A stretch of 25,228 nt of DNA from a virus. Positions 1 through 6,687 of this stretch are shown in pieces. The stretch's first letter is position 1. The number at the start of each line of letters is the position of its first letter. A model generated the notes under the pieces. The model saw only the letters and a list, made by a program, of their open reading frames with translations, was not told the DNA's origin and did not search any database. Where the stretch lies: positions 1 through 25,228 of IMG/VR virus record IMGVR_UViG_3300010041_000001, one strand, 5' to 3'. The position numbers and the translations under genes were made by a program.

Positions 1-119
1 AATCCTATAAACATGACTAACCCTTTACTTCTGTCCCATATTCTCCATAGGGCATAACGATACGATCTGTCGTCACTAAATGCAGCTCCATTATTCTCTT
101 CTTCGCCAAATAGTTTCAT
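1..119 (-). CDS. DUF1643 family protein (N-terminal part, cut by window edge)
   Basis: The minus strand from the ATG at 119 reads MKLFGEEENNGAAFSDD, then a stretch with YRYALWRIWD and LVMFIG, and runs off the left edge after 39 codons. The order FS-x-YRY-x-LWRIWD-x-MFIG is the characteristic opening of DUF1643 proteins, which normally continue with LNPSTA. That family is common in phages and plasmids and has no settled function. The ATG overlaps the TGA stop of the upstream DnaA-like gene by four bases (ATGA), so the two are probably translationally coupled. The rest of the protein is not visible. Confidence 0.82.
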   Translation of the reverse strand, partial: MKLFGEEENNGAAFSDDRSYRYALWRIWDRSKGLVMFIG

Positions 120-502
120 AATGGTATATCCTTTACTTTATTATATATCTCAATAAACTTCTCATCTTTATGCTTTAAAAAGCTTTGTCCACTCGTTATC
201 AAATACTTGGCACCGTGGCCATTAATATTTGCTACAGCGTGACCTATCTCGTTGAACGTTGACTTCTCAATTTCATTTTTAATCCTATACATTATAGCTC
301 TCCTTAAATCTGATAATGATAAGTCGTTATAATGCCTTAACCCTCTTCCTAGTGAATCTTTTTCAAGTAAATACCCTTTAGGAATATTAAAAGATTCATA
401 AACTTTATCTAGAAATTGGCCTATTACTTTAAGTCTTTCTTCTCTTGCTTTATTCTTCCTTTCAGCTATTTCAGCAAGTTGTCTAGCGGATATTGATTGC
501 AT
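116..502 (-). CDS. Small protein with DnaA domain IV-like helix-turn-helix
   Basis: 128 aa. Residues about 1-45 are charged and helical. Residues about 58-125 resemble the DNA-binding domain IV of DnaA: LRRAIMYRIKNEI, then STFNEIGHAVANINGHGAKY (the IG..f...GH core that in DnaA reads IG-x-F-GGRDHST), then a helix ending KDEKFIEIYNKV. In DnaA this domain reads DnaA boxes, so the protein may bind origin-like sites or act as a regulator. The ATPase domain of DnaA is absent. It has its own promoter just upstream (543-573) and overlaps the DUF1643 gene by ATGA. The domain call rests on pattern reading only; a generic HTH regulator is the alternative. Confidence 0.5.
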   Translation of the reverse strand: MQSISARQLAEIAERKNKAREERLKVIGQFLDKVYESFNIPKGYLLEKDSLGRGLRHYNDLSLSDLRRAIMYRIKNEIEKSTFNEIGHAVANINGHGAKYLITSGQSFLKHKDEKFIEIYNKVKDIPL

Positions 503-542
503 AAGTAAAATAAAATTAATAGTGTAAATTTTATATCATGTA

Positions 543-573
543 CAAATATATTAACCACTTTGAAATAACGAAA
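543..573 (-). promoter_or_regulatory. Bacteroidetes-type promoter for the DnaA-like/DUF1643 pair
   Basis: The minus strand shows a perfect -7 box TATATTTG (550-543). At 19 bp it has TTTC (573-570), one mismatch from the -33 consensus TTTG. The -33 region lies inside the hairpin arm of the preceding terminator, so one operon ends exactly where the next begins. The leader to the ATG at 502 is about 40 nt, AT-rich and without a Shine-Dalgarno sequence. Confidence 0.6.
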
Positions 574-602
574 AAGGCCTACAAATAAATGTAGACCTTT
601 TC
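568..602 (-). terminator. Intrinsic terminator after the SPFH lipoprotein gene
   Basis: Arms 572-583 and 590-601 pair (AAAAGG and CTACA with their complements, one C/A mismatch between them). On the minus strand the hairpin is followed by a short T run (TTTTT). It starts about 10 bases after the stop codon of the gene at 613-1422 and so closes the long left operon. Confidence 0.62.
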
Positions 603-612
603 TATGTTTAAC

Positions 613-1422
613 CTAATTGCCAGATAAAATTACAGGCGTTTTGCCATCAGTTATAATAACTCTATTTTGAGTTGTTCTTATCGCTTCAATCCACTTTTCT
701 GTAAGGTTTTTCTCTGATAAACCTTCTGTTCTTGCTTTATTTGTTTCAGCATCAATTTTAGCCTTTTCAAGATTCATTTTTGACACTTCAAGCTCATTTT
801 TAACTTGTTCAGCTTGTTGTTTTGCATTATTCCTTCGCTCTATAGCTTCAGACATTGATGCAGGCGGTTTTAGACCGCTAGTTAGTGTATTTATAGTAAA
901 ATACTTCGCTTCGAACTTATGTTTTAAAGTATCAAACACATTCTTTTCGAACTTGTTAAGGTTGTTCATTAAACTGTCAGTAGTGAAATTCCTTGCTTCT
1001 TCCCTATATGAGTCTATAACTATCTTATTTAATATACCTGATTCTATATTATCAAGTATAGTATTTTCGTCTGTTAATCCAAGATGCTTGTAATGATAAA
1101 CTATATCTTTGCCTTTGCCTCTTATTGCTTGATATGTATATCCAGGGTCTACTGTAAATACACCGGCGTCCCTTGCTGTTAATTCTATCGCTGCTGGGTC
1201 TCCTTGAGACTCAAACATAGGAACCTGGTACAAATCAGTGCCATGGCTTAACAATCCTTGAGAACCAGATACTACTTTAAAATCCTCAGGCCATGACCTT
1301 CCATAATTACTTACAAGCACTCCTTCATAATTTAGGTTAACCCTATTGCACCCTGTACACCCAGATGTGGCCATAAGGCTGATGATCGCTAACAAAAAAC
1401 TGATCGATTTAAACTGCTTCAT
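613..1422 (-). CDS. SPFH/Band 7 (prohibitin-like) lipoprotein
   Basis: 269 aa. Residues 1-22 form a lipoprotein signal (basic MKQFK, hydrophobic core, MATSGC with Cys22 as the likely lipidated residue). The body fits an SPFH/Band 7 fold: an N-terminal NYEGVLVSNYG strand, VDPGYTYQAIRGKGKDIVYHY, and the family-typical SGLKPPASMSEAIERRNNA. That leads into a charged coiled coil (about 190-235, rich in AEQ, EKAK, AETNKA) and ends with VIITDGKTPVIL. SPFH proteins oligomerise on membranes; as a lipoprotein this one would face the periplasm or outer membrane. It is the last gene of the left operon, with its ATG overlapping the preceding membrane-protein gene, so the two may work together. Its role in the phage is unknown. 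Confidence 0.78.
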   Translation of the reverse strand: MKQFKSISFLLAIISLMATSGCTGCNRVNLNYEGVLVSNYGRSWPEDFKVVSGSQGLLSHGTDLYQVPMFESQGDPAAIELTARDAGVFTVDPGYTYQAIRGKGKDIVYHYKHLGLTDENTILDNIESGILNKIVIDSYREEARNFTTDSLMNNLNKFEKNVFDTLKHKFEAKYFTINTLTSGLKPPASMSEAIERRNNAKQQAEQVKNELEVSKMNLEKAKIDAETNKARTEGLSEKNLTEKWIEAIRTTQNRVIITDGKTPVILSGN

Positions 1423-1616
1423 TTTATGTATTTTTGATAAGGAAAAAAGATTAGTCCAATAATGTGGAAGAATATGCTAAGCCAGCAAGCCTTTGGCATG
1501 CTTGAATGGAATAAATCTATGTGTATAAGAACTATAATAATATTTATTACAGCAAACGCTACACAAAACGCTATTAACATTCTTATTTTCATATGTATAT
1601 AAAGTTTGTGTTTCAT
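1419..1616 (-). CDS. Small two-helix membrane protein
   Basis: 65 aa, unrecognised. Two hydrophobic segments are visible: about 12-32 (IRMLIAFCVAFAVINIIIVL) and about 44-59 (CWLSIFFHIIGLIFFP), joined by a short loop, with a basic C-terminus. Both ends overlap neighbours by ATGA: its start with the stop of the upstream Cys-containing gene, its stop with the start of the SPFH lipoprotein. It is probably translated together with the SPFH protein. An internal ATG at codon 9 is possible, but the coupled first ATG is preferred. Confidence 0.7.
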   Translation of the reverse strand: MKHKLYIHMKIRMLIAFCVAFAVINIIIVLIHIDLFHSSMPKACWLSIFFHIIGLIFFPYQKYIK

Positions 1617-2011
1617 AAGAATGATTCCATTTTAGACGTTAAAGCTCTGATAAGTTCTTCTCTTTCTTCAATAGGAGCTCCAACTTCGTAGTCTTCTATT
1701 CCTTCTCCAGTCGGGCCTATATAAGTCTCAACATAGTCTCGAATTATCAATTCTAGTTTTCTGTTTTCTTTATATCTTGAAGTGTGATTAATGCAACCAA
1801 AATATGATGCAGTTATTATATAAGACTGGTCAGCAAGAATGTGCTTCTTTTTTTCAAGTTGCCTTTTTGTTAAATCTTTACTTGTTATGCCTTTAAATAT
1901 ACACACTCCATATCCTTCTGGAACAGATAATGGTACAAAGTCAGGTAGCTTTAATCGTTCCTTCTCAATACTTTCATTTTTTATAAAGTGCTTACAGCTT
2001 TTACAAAACAT
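1613..2011 (-). CDS. Unknown protein with N-terminal Cys pair (zinc-binding type)
   Basis: 132 aa, unrecognised. It begins MFCKSCKHF, a CxxC pair, with further cysteines at about 37 (YGVCIF) and 73 (YFGCINH), which together could hold one metal ion. The C-terminal half is acidic and helical (EEREELIRALTSKMESF). It sits in the left operon, with its stop overlapping the start of the next gene by ATGA and a 9-base gap from the gene upstream. Confidence 0.7.
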   Translation of the reverse strand: MFCKSCKHFIKNESIEKERLKLPDFVPLSVPEGYGVCIFKGITSKDLTKRQLEKKKHILADQSYIITASYFGCINHTSRYKENRKLELIIRDYVETYIGPTGEGIEDYEVGAPIEEREELIRALTSKMESFL

Positions 2012-2020
2012 ATAGTTATT

Positions 2021-2488
2021 TTAATTGTTAGTTTTAATCCTTATTCCGTTTTCATCGAAACATGACCTATTTGTACCAGAACCAAGGCAGAAAGAGCAAT
2101 GCATCATATACTTTTCTTCCTCATGGCAATCAGCGCTAGAACACTCGTCACAATATAAGTAACCGTGATAATCAAAAACTCTTCCAGGCTTTAAACTTAA
2201 AGCACTTACAGTCTTGGCACCATCCATTCTCTCACTCCAATATACACTTATATTAACTTGTTCACTGACAATTTCTTCTTCTTTGTATTGTTCTACTCCT
2301 AACTCTATAAGCCTTCTTGCAACATCACGAGGAATGCTTATTTCTGACTTTACTTTAAAAACTGTATTTAAGTTTGATGCAACACTTATATTTGTATAAA
2401 GTGGTTCACTAATTACAAGCAAAAATGACTTCATTGCTGGCCTTTGTGGATCTAAATAAACAGTTTTTATTCTCAAATCTAAATTCAT
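2021..2488 (-). CDS. Unknown protein with C-terminal Cys cluster
   Basis: 155 aa, unrecognised. Residues 1-100 look like a mixed alpha/beta domain. The C-terminal third carries a dense Cys cluster: CDECSSADC, then HCSFCLGSGTNRSC. Seven Cys with nearby His suggest one or two zinc sites. The CxxCxGxG-like part recalls DnaJ-type zinc knuckles, but only loosely. It lies in the left operon, five bases after the gene at 2494. Confidence 0.68.
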   Translation of the reverse strand: MNLDLRIKTVYLDPQRPAMKSFLLVISEPLYTNISVASNLNTVFKVKSEISIPRDVARRLIELGVEQYKEEEIVSEQVNISVYWSERMDGAKTVSALSLKPGRVFDYHGYLYCDECSSADCHEEEKYMMHCSFCLGSGTNRSCFDENGIRIKTNN

Positions 2489-2493
2489 ATTGC

Positions 2494-2754
2494 TTATTTT
2501 TGTTTCTTGAAACTACCAGTTTTATTGCAAAAGTGTACTACGTAATGTGGTATACTACCAGATATAGATGACATAAACGAATTATGTATACTACACGCTT
2601 TAGCAAAGTCAGTCGAATGAACTAATATATCTATAGTGCCTTTCTTAGGAAAGATTAAATAGTTTATTTTATTATCACTTAAGCACTCTCTTAGCTTTTT
2701 GCTAATAGTTTTAGACTCTTTGTCTTTAAAATCAATTGTTACTAGTGTTACCAT
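2494..2754 (-). CDS. Small unknown protein
   Basis: 86 aa from the ATG at 2754, which lies 8 bases after the upstream stop (TAA at 2764-2762). A start 7 codons earlier (2775) would overlap the upstream gene by 14 bases. The protein begins MVTLVTIDFKDKESKTISK and has a strand/helix pattern with the KINYLIFPKKGTIDILVHS segment in the middle, suggesting a small ferredoxin-like fold. No family is recognised. Confidence 0.6.
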   Translation of the reverse strand: MVTLVTIDFKDKESKTISKKLRECLSDNKINYLIFPKKGTIDILVHSTDFAKACSIHNSFMSSISGSIPHYVVHFCNKTGSFKKQK

Positions 2755-2761
2755 CTTTATA

Positions 2762-2989
2762 TTAAATAGTGGCATTGCCTTTAAGTTTTGATTGAAGCGA
2801 TTTTATTTCCTTTAACATTTTCTTTTGTGTAACTGATATGCTAAATAAAAGTATAGTATAAGCTGATATGTATTTTTCGTCTTTTTCTGAGCAACGTTTT
2901 AAGTTGCATATATAGAATACAGATTGCCAATACTTAGTTCTCCATACCCTAAGCTTTAATGTCGTTACAACTCTTTCAATATCTGTCAT
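2762..2989 (-). CDS. Small unknown basic protein
   Basis: 75 aa, unrecognised. It is lysine-rich and largely helical, with an aromatic patch (RVWRTKYWQSVFYIC) and a C-terminal amphipathic helix (KKMLKEIKSLQSKLK). The ATG overlaps the TGA of the upstream gene by four bases. Confidence 0.62.
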   Translation of the reverse strand: MTDIERVVTTLKLRVWRTKYWQSVFYICNLKRCSEKDEKYISAYTILLFSISVTQKKMLKEIKSLQSKLKGNATI

Positions 2990-3216
2990 AAGTATAATAT
3001 GTCTTCAACAACTCTGCCTCCAAAACTAACTGTCTCACCGTGTTCAGAACTTTTCTTTACACACTTGTAAAAACACCAATTGTCTTTACAAATTGCAAGC
3101 ATCACGTCTTTTGGTATGTTAGATATTTCTTGTGTTCTAACATTTGCATAGTTGACAATTATATCATAATCTTCTGTAGAAAATGACAGATCTTTTTGTT
3201 GAACTATTATTATCAT
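2986..3216 (-). CDS. Small unknown protein
   Basis: 76 aa, unrecognised. It starts with a hydrophobic strand (MIIIVQQKDLSF), continues with a helix (STEDYDIIVNYANV), and has a Cys-rich centre (CKDNWCFYKCVKK). It is coupled by ATGA to the gene at 2762 and sits 11 bases after the gene at 3228. Confidence 0.62.
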   Translation of the reverse strand: MIIIVQQKDLSFSTEDYDIIVNYANVRTQEISNIPKDVMLAICKDNWCFYKCVKKSSEHGETVSFGGRVVEDILYL

Positions 3217-3227
3217 TTTATAATCTT

Positions 3228-3434
3228 TTATTTTTGGTTAAACTTTTTAGCAGCTACTTTTGCACTACGGCCTTTATAGATCTTTTTCCAAACTTCACGA
3301 TATACTGTTATAGTGCCTCCTTTTGCCAATATTATCTTTGTTTTTGTGCTTCTGCCATTTGGCTGATTATCTAAAATTCCAAATAGAGTACCACCAATAG
3401 ATCGCTCTCTTTTAATTTCATCTTCAGTTATCAT
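3228..3434 (-). CDS. Small basic unknown protein
   Basis: 68 aa, unrecognised. It is strongly basic towards the C-terminus (WKKIYKGRSAKVAAKKFNQK), a composition that suits nucleic-acid binding, and the N-terminus is acidic (ITEDEIKRE). The start overlaps the stop of the gene at 3431 by ATGA. Confidence 0.62.
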   Translation of the reverse strand: MITEDEIKRERSIGGTLFGILDNQPNGRSTKTKIILAKGGTITVYREVWKKIYKGRSAKVAAKKFNQK

Positions 3435-3700
3435 AACCTTTTATTTTTAAAGTATGATTCCCTTATTATCCTTGATACCTTTACAACATTTCCAGTTACA
3501 ACGATAGTATAAACATTTCTTAAAAAATCATCGCTTATGATTCCAGATTTTGTCTTTATATTAGTAATAAGCTTTCCTTTCAAAAGGTATTCTGACTTAT
3601 TACGATAGGTGTCTATTATAACCTGATCTTGTGTTGCTGAAATATTAGCTATGTAATCCTGATTCAAATTAACTTTATATGACCAAGCTATTTTTACCAT
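3431..3700 (-). CDS. Small unknown protein, beta-rich
   Basis: 89 aa, unrecognised. Alternating hydrophobic strands (WSYKVNLNQDYIANISA, NVYTIVVTGNVVKVSRII) suggest a small beta fold. It is placed between ATGA-coupled and 2-base-spaced neighbours in the left operon. Confidence 0.62.
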   Translation of the reverse strand: MVKIAWSYKVNLNQDYIANISATQDQVIIDTYRNKSEYLLKGKLITNIKTKSGIISDDFLRNVYTIVVTGNVVKVSRIIRESYFKNKRL

Positions 3701-3702
3701 GG

Positions 3703-3954
3703 TTATATGTTTTCGTCCAGAATCATAGAATCCTCTTTACCTTTTACAATAGGCGTGAAAGATATACCTAATTGCTGCAATTGATAAGCTTGACTATCAC
3801 TCAATACTATATCTGTTTCTTTAAAGGTATTCAGATCTAAAACTTTTAACATAAAAGTTTTAAGTCCAATATCCTTATCTTCTTCAAGTATAGTATCATA
3901 GATATGTAATCCATAGCCTAGATCTGGTTTTTCGAAGATGTGAGTAATACACAT
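3703..3954 (-). CDS. Small unknown protein
   Basis: 83 aa, unrecognised. It is acidic, with a central TFMLKVLDLNTF strand and a DSQAYQLQQLGI helix, and ends in a disordered acidic tail. It lies 2 bases before the next gene and 7 bases after the previous one. Confidence 0.6.
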   Translation of the reverse strand: MCITHIFEKPDLGYGLHIYDTILEEDKDIGLKTFMLKVLDLNTFKETDIVLSDSQAYQLQQLGISFTPIVKGKEDSMILDENI

Positions 3955-3961
3955 GGTTATA

Positions 3962-4174
3962 TTAGTTTAAGAAGCCTATCATTGTTAGTAGTTTCATGTC
4001 TTTTAAAACCTTCTTAGGTGTTTTATCTTCATTAAGAACTGGTTCTTGCAAAAATTTGTCTTTATAAACATGAACAAGAACCTTGTTTACTTTTCTAAAC
4101 TCATCTTCTTGCTCATTTATAAATAAGATATAATAAAAACTATCATCTTTGCACAAGTATCCGCTGTTTCTCAT
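3962..4174 (-). CDS. Small unknown protein
   Basis: 70 aa, unrecognised. It has an aromatic, hydrophobic start (YLCKDDSFYYILFINEQ) followed by a lysine-rich helical part (KVLKDMKLLTM). Ten bases separate it from the gene upstream. Confidence 0.6.
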   Translation of the reverse strand: MRNSGYLCKDDSFYYILFINEQEDEFRKVNKVLVHVYKDKFLQEPVLNEDKTPKKVLKDMKLLTMIGFLN

Positions 4175-4184
4175 ATATTAGCAA

Positions 4185-4457
4185 TTAATCTTTTTTAAAA
4201 GGGTGCTCTGTAAACAAACTAACAACAGGCATACCAGATGAATATATGCTCAACCATATATGTCCCGTCCTTTGTATTTCCTGCAAATCTTCATAAGACA
4301 ACTTCCAACAAGAAATAATAATATGGACACTCTTTTTCTTCTCATCATCTATAAATGTTTGCCCTTGCCACACAGGCAATTCCATGCATTCTTCATCTGT
4401 CATACTCTCTGGCTTCTTGTATATTTTGTTTCTTTCAGGAAAGTCTGTTGGTAACAT
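4185..4457 (-). CDS. Phage hypothetical protein, conserved-looking
   Basis: 90 aa. The middle and end (ECMELPVW, then ISCWKLSYEDLQEIQRTG and IWLSIYSSGMPVVSLF) have the look of a widespread small phage family with an ISCW-K-LS-x-EL-x-EI-x-TG-x-IWL pattern and a closing PPV-x-L-type strand. No function is known to me for it. It lies two bases after the 58-aa membrane-protein gene. Confidence 0.65.
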   Translation of the reverse strand: MLPTDFPERNKIYKKPESMTDEECMELPVWQGQTFIDDEKKKSVHIIISCWKLSYEDLQEIQRTGHIWLSIYSSGMPVVSLFTEHPFKKD

Positions 4458-4459
4458 AA

Positions 4460-4636
4460 TTAATCTTTTAACATTTGATAAAATCCATAGATTATTAAAA
4501 CACTAGCAAAAGCGAAAAATACAAAAGAACATATAAGAAGCCAATAACTGTCAAAATACATAGAGAATATTCTACACAATTCAGCTATTGTATATGATAT
4601 AGTTATTAATAAGTAATTGACAGTGAATTTGTCCAT
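4460..4636 (-). CDS. Short two-helix membrane protein
   Basis: 58 aa. The ATG at 4636-4634 overlaps the TAA of the gene upstream by one base (TAATG), and the stop TAA is at 4462-4460. The protein begins MDKFTVNYLLITISYTIAEL and contains a second strongly hydrophobic segment (WLLICSFVFFAFASVLIIY), ending FYQMLKD. It fills an otherwise empty gap in a tightly packed operon and its spacing matches its neighbours, so it is very likely real. Function unknown; a small inner-membrane protein is the best description. Confidence 0.72.
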   Translation of the reverse strand: MDKFTVNYLLITISYTIAELCRIFSMYFDSYWLLICSFVFFAFASVLIIYGFYQMLKD

Positions 4637-4836
4637 TAACCTTTTATCAGATTTGATGTTTCCTCATGGCTTAATGGCAATCTCATAAACTCAGATCCAT
4701 CTGCCTTTCCAGCGTAAACATAAGGCTTCCACACTTTATTCTTTACTCTTCCTGAATAAGAAACAAAGTACTTTTTGCCGTCTATAGTCATTATTCGGCC
4801 ACTTCTGCCTTCATGAGTATTATGTAATATTCCCAT
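4636..4836 (-). CDS. Small basic unknown protein
   Basis: 66 aa, unrecognised. It is beta-rich and basic (RSGRIMTIDGKKYFVSYSGR, then VWKPYVYAGKADGSEF). The pattern could be a small SH3-like barrel, but this is a guess. The TAA stop overlaps the ATG of the 58-aa gene, and four bases separate it from the gene upstream. Confidence 0.62.
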   Translation of the reverse strand: MGILHNTHEGRSGRIMTIDGKKYFVSYSGRVKNKVWKPYVYAGKADGSEFMRLPLSHEETSNLIKG

Positions 4837-4840
4837 TTTA

Positions 4841-5017
4841 TTATCTCTTTCCTTTTAAAAGTTGTTCTTGCTTTTTCAATACTTGACCATAAAGATTTTG
4901 TATATCTTCATCTGTAAGATGGTCAAAAGGTTTGTTTTCTAAATATTGAGACACATATATTAGCTTTTGTGTATAAGCTATTTTATCCCACCATATTGTA
5001 TGTTTTTTAGATGACAT
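4841..5017 (-). CDS. Small unknown helical protein
   Basis: 58 aa from the ATG at 5017 (MSSKKHTIWWDKIAYTQK). A longer frame begins at 5077 but would overlap the upstream gene by 44 bases, and its extra residues (MILNQKKTLKKQFINKQTYK) look like translated leader. The protein has an aromatic helix and an acidic-then-basic end (DEDIQNLYGQVLKKQEQLLK). No family recognised. Confidence 0.58.
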   Translation of the reverse strand: MSSKKHTIWWDKIAYTQKLIYVSQYLENKPFDHLTDEDIQNLYGQVLKKQEQLLKGKR

Positions 5018-5033
5018 TTTGTAAGTTTGTTTA

Positions 5034-5282
5034 TTAATAAACTGTTTCTTCAGTGTTTTCTTCTGATTCAAAATCAAATATAACAGTTGGCCTTAATCCA
5101 TCGTTTATTATCCTTGAATAACAAGCTTGTAAATACAATCTTACATCTTCCAACCACTGCCTTTTCTCTGACTCATTATCGTCAAATACAACTCTCATAT
5201 CTGGTATTTCAGCTGTATATTTAATAAGACTTGAAAGTATTCCTATCGAATCTTCATTTTGACTTATTATAGCTTTTATCAT
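5034..5282 (-). CDS. First gene of the left operon, unknown acidic protein
   Basis: 82 aa, unrecognised. It is acidic with a helical centre (RQWLEDVRLYLQACYSRII) and an acidic tail (FDFESEENTEETVY). It is the first gene behind the promoter at 5321-5352 and begins the run of co-directional small genes that reaches 613. Confidence 0.68.
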   Translation of the reverse strand: MIKAIISQNEDSIGILSSLIKYTAEIPDMRVVFDDNESEKRQWLEDVRLYLQACYSRIINDGLRPTVIFDFESEENTEETVY

Positions 5283-5320
5283 TTGCCAAATTATTTTAGT
5301 TGAAATTATTTTTCATTTTA

Positions 5321-5352
5321 CAAATATAATATTAATCCGGGAATTTAACAAA
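5321..5352 (-). promoter_or_regulatory. Promoter of the left operon
   Basis: On the minus strand TTTG (5352-5349) is followed after 20 bp by TATATTTG (5328-5321), a full match to the Bacteroidetes -33/-7 consensus. The leader to the ATG at 5282 is about 38 nt and AT-rich. No other good promoter is seen until 573, so about 15 genes probably depend on this one. Confidence 0.8.
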
Positions 5353-5429
5353 TGTTTTTTTGGACTATTTTTAATCTGATGAAATTTCTGGAATGGCCTG
5401 GGATTTTTTGGGCACGCTATTTGTGGCAT

Positions 5430-5639
5430 TCAGACTTTTATATTAAGAAAGTATTCTGCATCTGGTAGATATCTTTCAATGTTCCAGTCTACATCTTTCA
5501 CACATCCTCTGAATACAAGTTTCTGAATTTGAGTTAAATTTTTGTAAGGAATTTTACTTATCTTTTTCCAGATTGATGGATATTTTATAGATGTTTTATG
5601 AATGTCATAATAGGATTTTATATAGTCTTCGATTGTCAT
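5430..5639 (-). CDS. Small unknown protein
   Basis: 69 aa from the ATG at 5639 (MTIEDYIKSYYDIHKTSIKY). The open frame reaches back to 5723, but the extra 28 residues (hydrophobic, Trp/Pro-rich) run up to the terminator of the upstream gene and probably cover promoter DNA. The protein is basic and helical (WKKISKIPYKNLTQIQKLVF, then CVKDVDWNIERYLPDAEYFL). No family recognised. A promoter is less clear here than for its neighbours. Confidence 0.5.
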   Translation of the reverse strand: MTIEDYIKSYYDIHKTSIKYPSIWKKISKIPYKNLTQIQKLVFRGCVKDVDWNIERYLPDAEYFLNIKV

Positions 5640-5731
5640 ATTAAGAACATTTATTATATGAGTTAAGATAACAAATGGGAAATTTGGGGAGACTGCCCAC
5701 AGCCTTAACCCGAACAGAAACATTTTTATAT

Positions 5732-5765
5732 AAAAAAAACAGTGTGTATATTAATACACACTGTT
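5732..5765 (-). terminator. Intrinsic terminator after the 54-aa gene
   Basis: A perfect 12-bp stem (5738-5749 with 5754-5765, arm AACAGTGTGTAT) has a 4-base loop. It is followed on the minus strand by eight T (5739-5732). It lies 10 bases after the stop of the gene at 5775. Confidence 0.85.
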
Positions 5766-5774
5766 AAAGTTATG

Positions 5775-5939
5775 TTAATGATTTTTAATGTTAGACAGGT
5801 CATAGTCGTGATAGCCTTTTGAACCTTCAAGCCTGACCGTGAAGCAAAACCGGCTGCCCCTGTCAATGTTATATTCAATAAAAGTTACATCTTTCCCTGA
5901 TAACAATTCGATAATAGCAGCTGCTGTTGAGATTTTCAT
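5775..5939 (-). CDS. Short unknown protein, single-gene unit
   Basis: 54 aa, ATG at 5939, TAA at 5777-5775. It starts MKISTAAAIIELLSGKDVTF and contains a basic aromatic centre (DRGSRFCFTVRLEGSKGYHD). It has its own promoter (5966-5997), a 26-nt A/C-rich leader, and its own terminator, so it is a complete one-gene transcription unit. No family recognised. Its GC content is visibly higher than that of the AT-rich genes beside it. Confidence 0.72.
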   Translation of the reverse strand: MKISTAAAIIELLSGKDVTFIEYNIDRGSRFCFTVRLEGSKGYHDYDLSNIKNH

Positions 5940-5965
5940 GTGTGTTTGTTTTGTGTTTTGTTATA

Positions 5966-5997
5966 CAAATATAAAGCTAATTGTTTGATTTGACAAA
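5966..5997 (-). promoter_or_regulatory. Promoter of the 54-aa gene
   Basis: TTTG (5997-5994), 20 bp, TATATTTG (5973-5966) on the minus strand, preceded by AATA as in the sister promoters. It starts three bases from the end of the upstream gene. Confidence 0.85.
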
Positions 5998-5999
5998 TA

Positions 6000-6146
6000 T
6001 TATTTTACAGCTTTTACGCTTTTAACAGTTTGATAACATACTGTAACAAGGCCTGTTAACATGAGGCAGGTCATAACAGCACACATTAATAAAGTTGTAA
6101 TATTTACGCTTTTCAGTTCGATCATTGTTTGTGTAAAGTTTTGCAT
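6000..6146 (-). CDS. Short single-pass membrane protein
   Basis: 48 aa from the ATG at 6146: MQNFTQTMIELKSVNITT, then a hydrophobic segment (LLMCAVMTCLMLTGLVTVCY) and a basic tail (KSVKAVK). An ATG further upstream (6266) would include the promoter, so 6146 is chosen: it sits 40 nt after the -7 box behind an ACAAACAAAC leader. Function unknown. Confidence 0.65.
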   Translation of the reverse strand: MQNFTQTMIELKSVNITTLLMCAVMTCLMLTGLVTVCYQTVKSVKAVK

Positions 6147-6186
6147 TGTAAAAAGTTTTAAGGGTTGTTTGTTTGTTATTGAGATA

Positions 6187-6217
6187 CAAATATATGCAGG
6201 TTTGCTGAATGTGCAAA
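6187..6217 (-). promoter_or_regulatory. Promoter of the 48-aa membrane protein gene
   Basis: TTTG (6217-6214), 19 bp, TATATTTG (6194-6187), preceded by AAATAATA, on the minus strand. Confidence 0.85.
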
Positions 6218-6240
6218 TATTATTTGCAATTTTTTTATAT

Positions 6241-6609
6241 TTATTTGAATATTTCATAATTATCACATATTATATTTTTGTAATCAGTTTTTTTGTTATA
6301 ATAATCAATTAATATAAAACATTCAAATAATGTTTTTGTTTCAATGAAATTATTATAATATTGCATACAATAGTTTTCATAATCATAATTATAAAAACAA
6401 TCATATAATACATTATCATTTTCATCAATTAAAAAATATAATGTTTCAATGTCATAATCAAATATAATACACATTTTAATTACGATATCGTAATCGGTCA
6501 TTTTTTCATCATTTTCAAAATATTTATTTATTAAATATTTTTTGATATTTTCATATTTATGAATATGATTAAAATCGCAAATTGCAATAATTTTTAATGT
6601 TTGTGTCAT
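6241..6609 (-). CDS. Asn/Tyr/Asp-rich unknown protein
   Basis: 122 aa from the ATG at 6609 (MTQTLKIIAICDFNHIHKYE). The open frame upstream of this ATG is leader sequence. The composition is extreme: Asn, Tyr, Asp, Ile and Lys dominate (for example YDCFYNYDYENYCMQYYNNF). This reflects very AT-rich codons, but the hydrophobic/polar pattern still suggests a folded alpha/beta protein. No family recognised. Single-gene unit with its own promoter. Confidence 0.66.
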   Translation of the reverse strand: MTQTLKIIAICDFNHIHKYENIKKYLINKYFENDEKMTDYDIVIKMCIIFDYDIETLYFLIDENDNVLYDCFYNYDYENYCMQYYNNFIETKTLFECFILIDYYNKKTDYKNIICDNYEIFK

Positions 6610-6654
6610 GTGTTTGTTTTTAAATTGTGTTTGTTTGTTGTTTGTTTGTGAATA

Positions 6655-6685
6655 CAAATATACAATGTTTTCCGATTCCTACAAA
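6655..6685 (-). promoter_or_regulatory. Promoter of the 122-aa gene
   Basis: TTTG (6685-6682), 19 bp, TATATTTG (6662-6655), preceded by AAATAAA. The 45-nt leader consists almost only of A and C with ACAAACAAAC runs. Confidence 0.85.
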
Positions 6686-6687
6686 AT

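Noticed and set aside
4841-5077. Longer start (5077) for the gene at 4841
   Set aside because: It would overlap the upstream gene by 44 bases and add a Lys/Gln/Asn-rich stretch; the ATG at 5017 fits the tight operon spacing.
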